Assembly: GCA_026413225.1 (NCBI GenBank)
Contig: CM048553.1
Span: 129,398,190 to 129,462,189 of the forward strand
DNA length: 64,000 bases
From: Otis tarda
Taxonomy: Eukaryota > Chordata > Aves > Otidiformes > Otididae
Direction: 5' to 3'
Part shown: piece after piece, positions 60,101 to 64,000 of the stretch
Position numbering within the stretch: the first letter of the stretch is position 1
How the letters are laid out: every line of letters begins with the position of its first letter
Translations under genes and position numbers: made by a program
The notes under the pieces: generated by a model
Seen by the model: the letters and a program-made list of their open reading frames with translations, nothing else
Told to the model about the DNA's origin: nothing
Database searches by the model: none

Positions 60101-63100
60101 AGCTGGCCATCAAATCACAGCCAGGGCATTTTCAGAGAAATCCAAATTACACCACGACAGAGGTGGGGAAACACAGGTCACATTTCTCAGGGGAAAAAAA
60201 AAAAAAAAAAAGGGAGTGGTGGTGGAGGAATGAAAAGGGGAAAAAGAGGAGGCAAGTAGAAGCCTTGATTGCAGGAACTTCCCAGTGGCAGCCCAACTCC
60301 TCTTCTCATTTGCTTTTTTACAAGGCATGAGGTTGAGGACAGCCTCGCCAGCAGCCACGTGCCCACGGTAGGGAACAAGGCAGCCAAGGCCACGGGGCTG
60401 TCATGCGTGGACAGCGGGGCTGGTGGCAGTGGCAATGGCAGCAGCTGCAGTGAAGGACATGGAGCACCCTGGGATTGATCTTGTACTCTGAGGCTGCTTG
60501 GCAGCTGTGCTGGCCCAGGGGTGTCTGGGCCTGTGGAAGAAGCAGAAATCCCAGCCCTGCCAAAATCGACTGGAAATTTTCCCTTAAGGGAGTAGATATT
60601 AAAAAAAAAAAAAAAAAAGAAGAAGAATTATTGTCTTTTCCATCATCTACTTCTTTTTTTTCATTTTCTGGATAAAAAAAAAAAAACAACCCTGTGTTAA
60701 GATAACACTTCTACATTCAGCCATCTCTAGCACATTCTGTTTTAAAACAATGCTCAAAGATACATGTACTATACGGGCATTTATGTGACCGAAATACAAA
60801 TGGCTTTTGCTGCCATGACTGTTGTTCAGCTGCAAATTCATTCCATTTCATGTTCTAGGCAGGACCATTGCCATCCAGGCAGGTAAAAGTGAGCCAGAAG
60901 GGCATGGTGATTTGGGGATCTGCATTGCACCTCTACCAGGACATGATCAGAAGACTGTTTTAAAGATTCTCGCTCAGAAGAATAAGAGAAGATACTTCAA
61001 GAAAAGAAGCAAGGGCTAAGCAGCTGAGATAAATGACATAGACTCAGGTTTAATAAGTGTTTACAGCTGACCTTACACAATGAAGTACACGGAATTTTAA
61101 TCACTTGCACACCCAAGCAGCCGCTTGTAGGTTTTTCCGTATGCAGTATTTACAATGCTCAAAACTGTGTTGCTGAGTAACGTTAGGTTTCTGTGCCAGA
61201 ATCAACAGCAGACTTCTTTTTCATCTGCTGCCAACTAAATGCTTAGCAATTGATAGAACAATTTATCATCCATAAATAATGATGTGATGTATTTAAGAAT
61301 TTGTTAACTATCAGTCACTATTTTTTTTCATTTATGCATTGTGGACACATACCTTATCTCCTGGGTGATCTTTAGTTAATACTGCTGTTTCTTCTTTCAT
61401 CTATTTCCAAAATAAAGATTACTACAAACAAGCTTACGGTACTCCTACAAGATATATGGCCATGAAAATTAGTGTTGCAACATCATCTTCTTGTCTTGTT
61501 CCTGAATTTACAGTTCTAAGTTATTTCAAATTATAAAAATGTCATTGTGGTTATATGTACTTGTCCAGAAGAATAGAAACATCTGAGATTTGCCAGTTTT
61601 CGAGTGTTCAACAAAACAGATGTGCTTATTGCAAATAACTTTAATAGAAATCATCAGCAAAGAAATGAGTGAGAATGGAAGCAGAAATACATGCAATGGT
61701 CTTTCCTGTATTGAAATCTATTGAGGATTGTTGTGGAGGAGTGTACAACAGCATCATCAATCAGTTTGTTGGGATTCTGATTTGTATCCTTACTCATGTT
61801 ACTCTTTTTCTTGAACTACAGTGACACTCTAGCATAAGTAGTTGTCAGAGATACGCTGAAGTTTGTGCATAAAACTTGCACCATGGCTGTGAGCCTTAGA
61901 CATGTACTATATTTTGGAAATAGAAATAAGACTTGTGAGAAGATCAGAACAAACAAGTTTTCTATTGTCTGACTTCATATTTTTACAGCTCTATGTGCCC
62001 CTTTTTCAAAACCAAAAATGGGAACTAGCTCCTTGTTGAGTGTGGAGTTTCTCCATGCAGAGTCTGTAGTTCTTACCAAATACATAATAAAAAGTATGAG
62101 ATTGCAAGCACAAACATACAACTTCGTTTTACACTATACTATTTCCTCATGTGTGTTGTAGAAGGAAAAAGGTGAAGCTCTGTTTGAACCCAGTGGCTGG
62201 AACAACTTCACAGAATGAGCAACACAGACAGCACAGACCTTTTGTATTTCATCTGCTTCTTCTGAACACAGGAGTGCCAACACGAACGCTTTGTGCCAAC
62301 TGATGTGCAACCTCTGAGTGCTGCTTTTGGAAGGCATTGTGCCAGAAACGCGCCCGTGAGACTTTGTGGAGCTCTTCTGGTGGTAGGTTGTCCACCATCA
62401 GTGGCATAGTGACAGCTAACCCTCATCATGAAATCCATCATACTGCTTTTGTTAGGTACTGGGAGAAAAGTTGCTTTTCCTTAAGTATAAAGATATGTTC
62501 TTCACCCACAAGGATATACTGACACAAATGCCTGTTAGATGATTTCTTGGAATGTCTGACTTTTAGAAATTGATAAATCATTCAGAATTCTCTCATTTAT
62601 TATACAATTGTCTAGTTAAGCCAACAAAACAAACCCAACAATTAGTCTTTATGAAATCAAAAGTAGCCAAATATTCCTCTAAGGCCAATGGAGGTAGACA
62701 AATTAAGTTGCTCTGACCGTAGAAAACGATTACATCTTTTACTGACATTTGCTAATCAAATGGTCCTCTCTCTTTCTTCCTTTCCTATTAGACATTCAAT
62801 CTTTTAAAAACAGCAGGAAAAAGGAAGAATGGACAAAAATCATATCTGTAATTTAAACTAATTTCTAAATCAAAACAGATGGCAAAAGAGACTGTGGAAC
62901 AGCTGACTCATCAGCTGAGCTGTATTTAAAAGAGGAAAGCCAGAGCAGGGATCATCAGATTATCTCTCAAGAAAGTCTGCCTCTGTTTGGAAGAATATTT
63001 GCAATATGATAAAACCTACCTTCAAAAAAGAAAAATTATTTTCCTGGTGGAGATCATCCATTGCAATCTGTCAGTTTTCCCTGTACATTAGGTCTTTGAT

Positions 63101-63110
63101 CTGAAGAGAT
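57192..63110. other. Intergenic with simple repeats and a G+C-rich stretch
   Basis: G+C-rich sequence at about 58590-59580 (open frames up to 116 codons, no family resemblance). A TTTTG pentamer array at 59813-59843. Two 18-base A runs (60194-60211 and 60601-60618) lie on either side of a G+C-rich block. No gene recognised. Confidence 0.4.
59813..59843 (+). repeat. TTTTG pentanucleotide microsatellite
   Basis: About six units of TTTTG, followed by further T-rich sequence to 59868. Confidence 0.9.
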
Positions 63111-63671
63111 TGTCCTGGTTTCGGCTGGGTTGGAGCTACTTTTCCTCTCAGTAGTCGACATGTTTTGGATTTCCTGTGTGAAGAATGTCGACAAACACAC
63201 TGATGTTGTGAGTTGTTGCTGAAGAGACCAAAGACATTGTTCAACCTGGAAACAGGTCTCGCTAATGTGCAGGTGTGGGAAGCTGGGAGGGATACAGCCA
63301 GAACAGTTGACCCAAACTGGCCAAAGAGAGTATTCCATGTCATAAACATCATGCTCAGTATATAAGTGGAGATTGGCCAGGGGTCATCTCTCTCTCTCTC
63401 CTTTGCTTGCTGCTGGGTTTGTTTCTGTGGTTGCTGCTCGGGACGGGCTGTATCAGTCATTGGGACATCGGGTGGTGAGAAATCGTGCATCGTTCATTTT
63501 GTATGTTTCAGTATCCTTATATTTTTTGTTATTATTGTAGTTTTCCTTTATTATTCTAGTAAACTGTCATCATCTCAACCCATGAGTTTTCCTTTCTTCC
63601 CATTTCTCTTCCAAATCCTGCTGGGGAGGGAGAGCGAGCAACTGTGTAGTGACTGGGGCTAAACTACGACA
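63111..63671 (+). mobile_element. Solo LTR of an avian endogenous retrovirus
   Basis: Starts TGTCCTGGTTTCGGCTGGGT and ends GGGGCTAAACTACGACA. It holds the landmarks AAACTGGCCAAAGAGAGTAT and CATGCTCAGTATATAAGTGG (core promoter with TATA near 63358) and the U5 motif CATCTCAACCCATGAG. This is the common TGTCCTGG-class LTR of bird genomes, resembling ERVL/ERVK-type zebra finch LTRs as I recall them. Flanks AAGAGAT and AAGAAAC are only partly alike, so the target-site duplication is unclear. No internal genes. Confidence 0.88.
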
Positions 63672-64000
63672 AAGAAACATTCCAAAATTAAGAAATGGGT
63701 GAAACAAAAAATAAGGCCCTGATCTCCCTCCAACAACTACAGCTGTAGAAACTGCCTGTTTCAAGAACACAGTCAGAAAAACATCACATGGCTTTCATGG
63801 AGAGTCTTGCCAGCCTCAGGACTTCAGTGATGACCCAATTGTTACTACATTTGGTAATAATATTTGTGATTAATGCCTAAATTTACTATAGGTATAAATG
63901 ACCACCAGAGTATATTTTGTTGTAAAATACTTTTAAATTATAGCAATCTTGAGTTGGTTTTGCAGACTTATTTTGGATGATTCAATATAAACTGCGGCTT
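63672..64000. other. Intergenic, no recognised content
   Basis: Short AT-rich tail of the window after the LTR. Nothing recognised. Confidence 0.4.

Noticed and set aside
63111-63671. A full endogenous retrovirus ending at 63671
   Set aside because: No second LTR and no gag, pol or env remnant within the window. The flanks are unrelated, so it is best read as a solo LTR.
1-64000. CRISPR arrays, operons, tRNA or rRNA genes
   Set aside because: None seen. The window is vertebrate nuclear DNA, and the repeats present are CR1, LTR, tandem and simple repeats.

Overview
The window is vertebrate nuclear DNA and almost certainly from a bird. It holds one split protein-coding gene with GT-AG introns, several CR1-type LINE copies with the avian CR1 3' end (the TTCCAAC...ATTCTATGATTCTAT tail), and solo LTRs of the kind that begin TGTCCTGGTTT and end ACTATGACA in bird genomes. 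There are no prokaryotic features.

The left 28 kb is the 5' two-thirds of TRPA1 on the minus strand. I could place 19 consecutive coding exons, from the ATG at 27790 to a splice donor at 2552. They join in frame to 766 codons. They encode the divergent N-terminus, the whole ankyrin-repeat domain, the electrophile-sensing cysteine linker and S1 with the first extracellular loop. The rest of the channel (S2-S6, pore, C-terminal coiled coil, roughly 350 residues by comparison with human TRPA1) would lie beyond coordinate 1, because I see no further exon in 1-2551. A CpG-rich promoter region (about 27600-28180) covers the first exon. The introns carry three CR1 pieces and otherwise nothing I recognise.

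The right 36 kb (28.2-64 kb) is upstream intergenic DNA with no gene that I can support. It holds an ancient antisense CR1/L3-like LINE (28735-29640), a long decayed sense CR1 with part of the reverse transcriptase domain (31355-32710), a short antisense CR1 tail (33905-34002), a solo LTR (39014-39458), and a nested structure in which a 1.09 kb antisense solo LTR with a 6-bp target-site duplication sits inside an already deleted antisense CR1 (42155-44284). Further right are a sense CR1 (50842-51370), a roughly 269-bp tandem duplication (55519-56055), a fairly young antisense CR1 with a 213-codon open frame (56491-57191) and another solo LTR (63111-63671). The remaining stretches are unannotated intergenic sequence with simple repeats.

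I did not find a previously undescribed genetic system. The observations most worth following up are the reactive-cysteine pattern of this TRPA1, the nested LTR-in-CR1 insertion, and the unclassified 269-bp tandem repeat.
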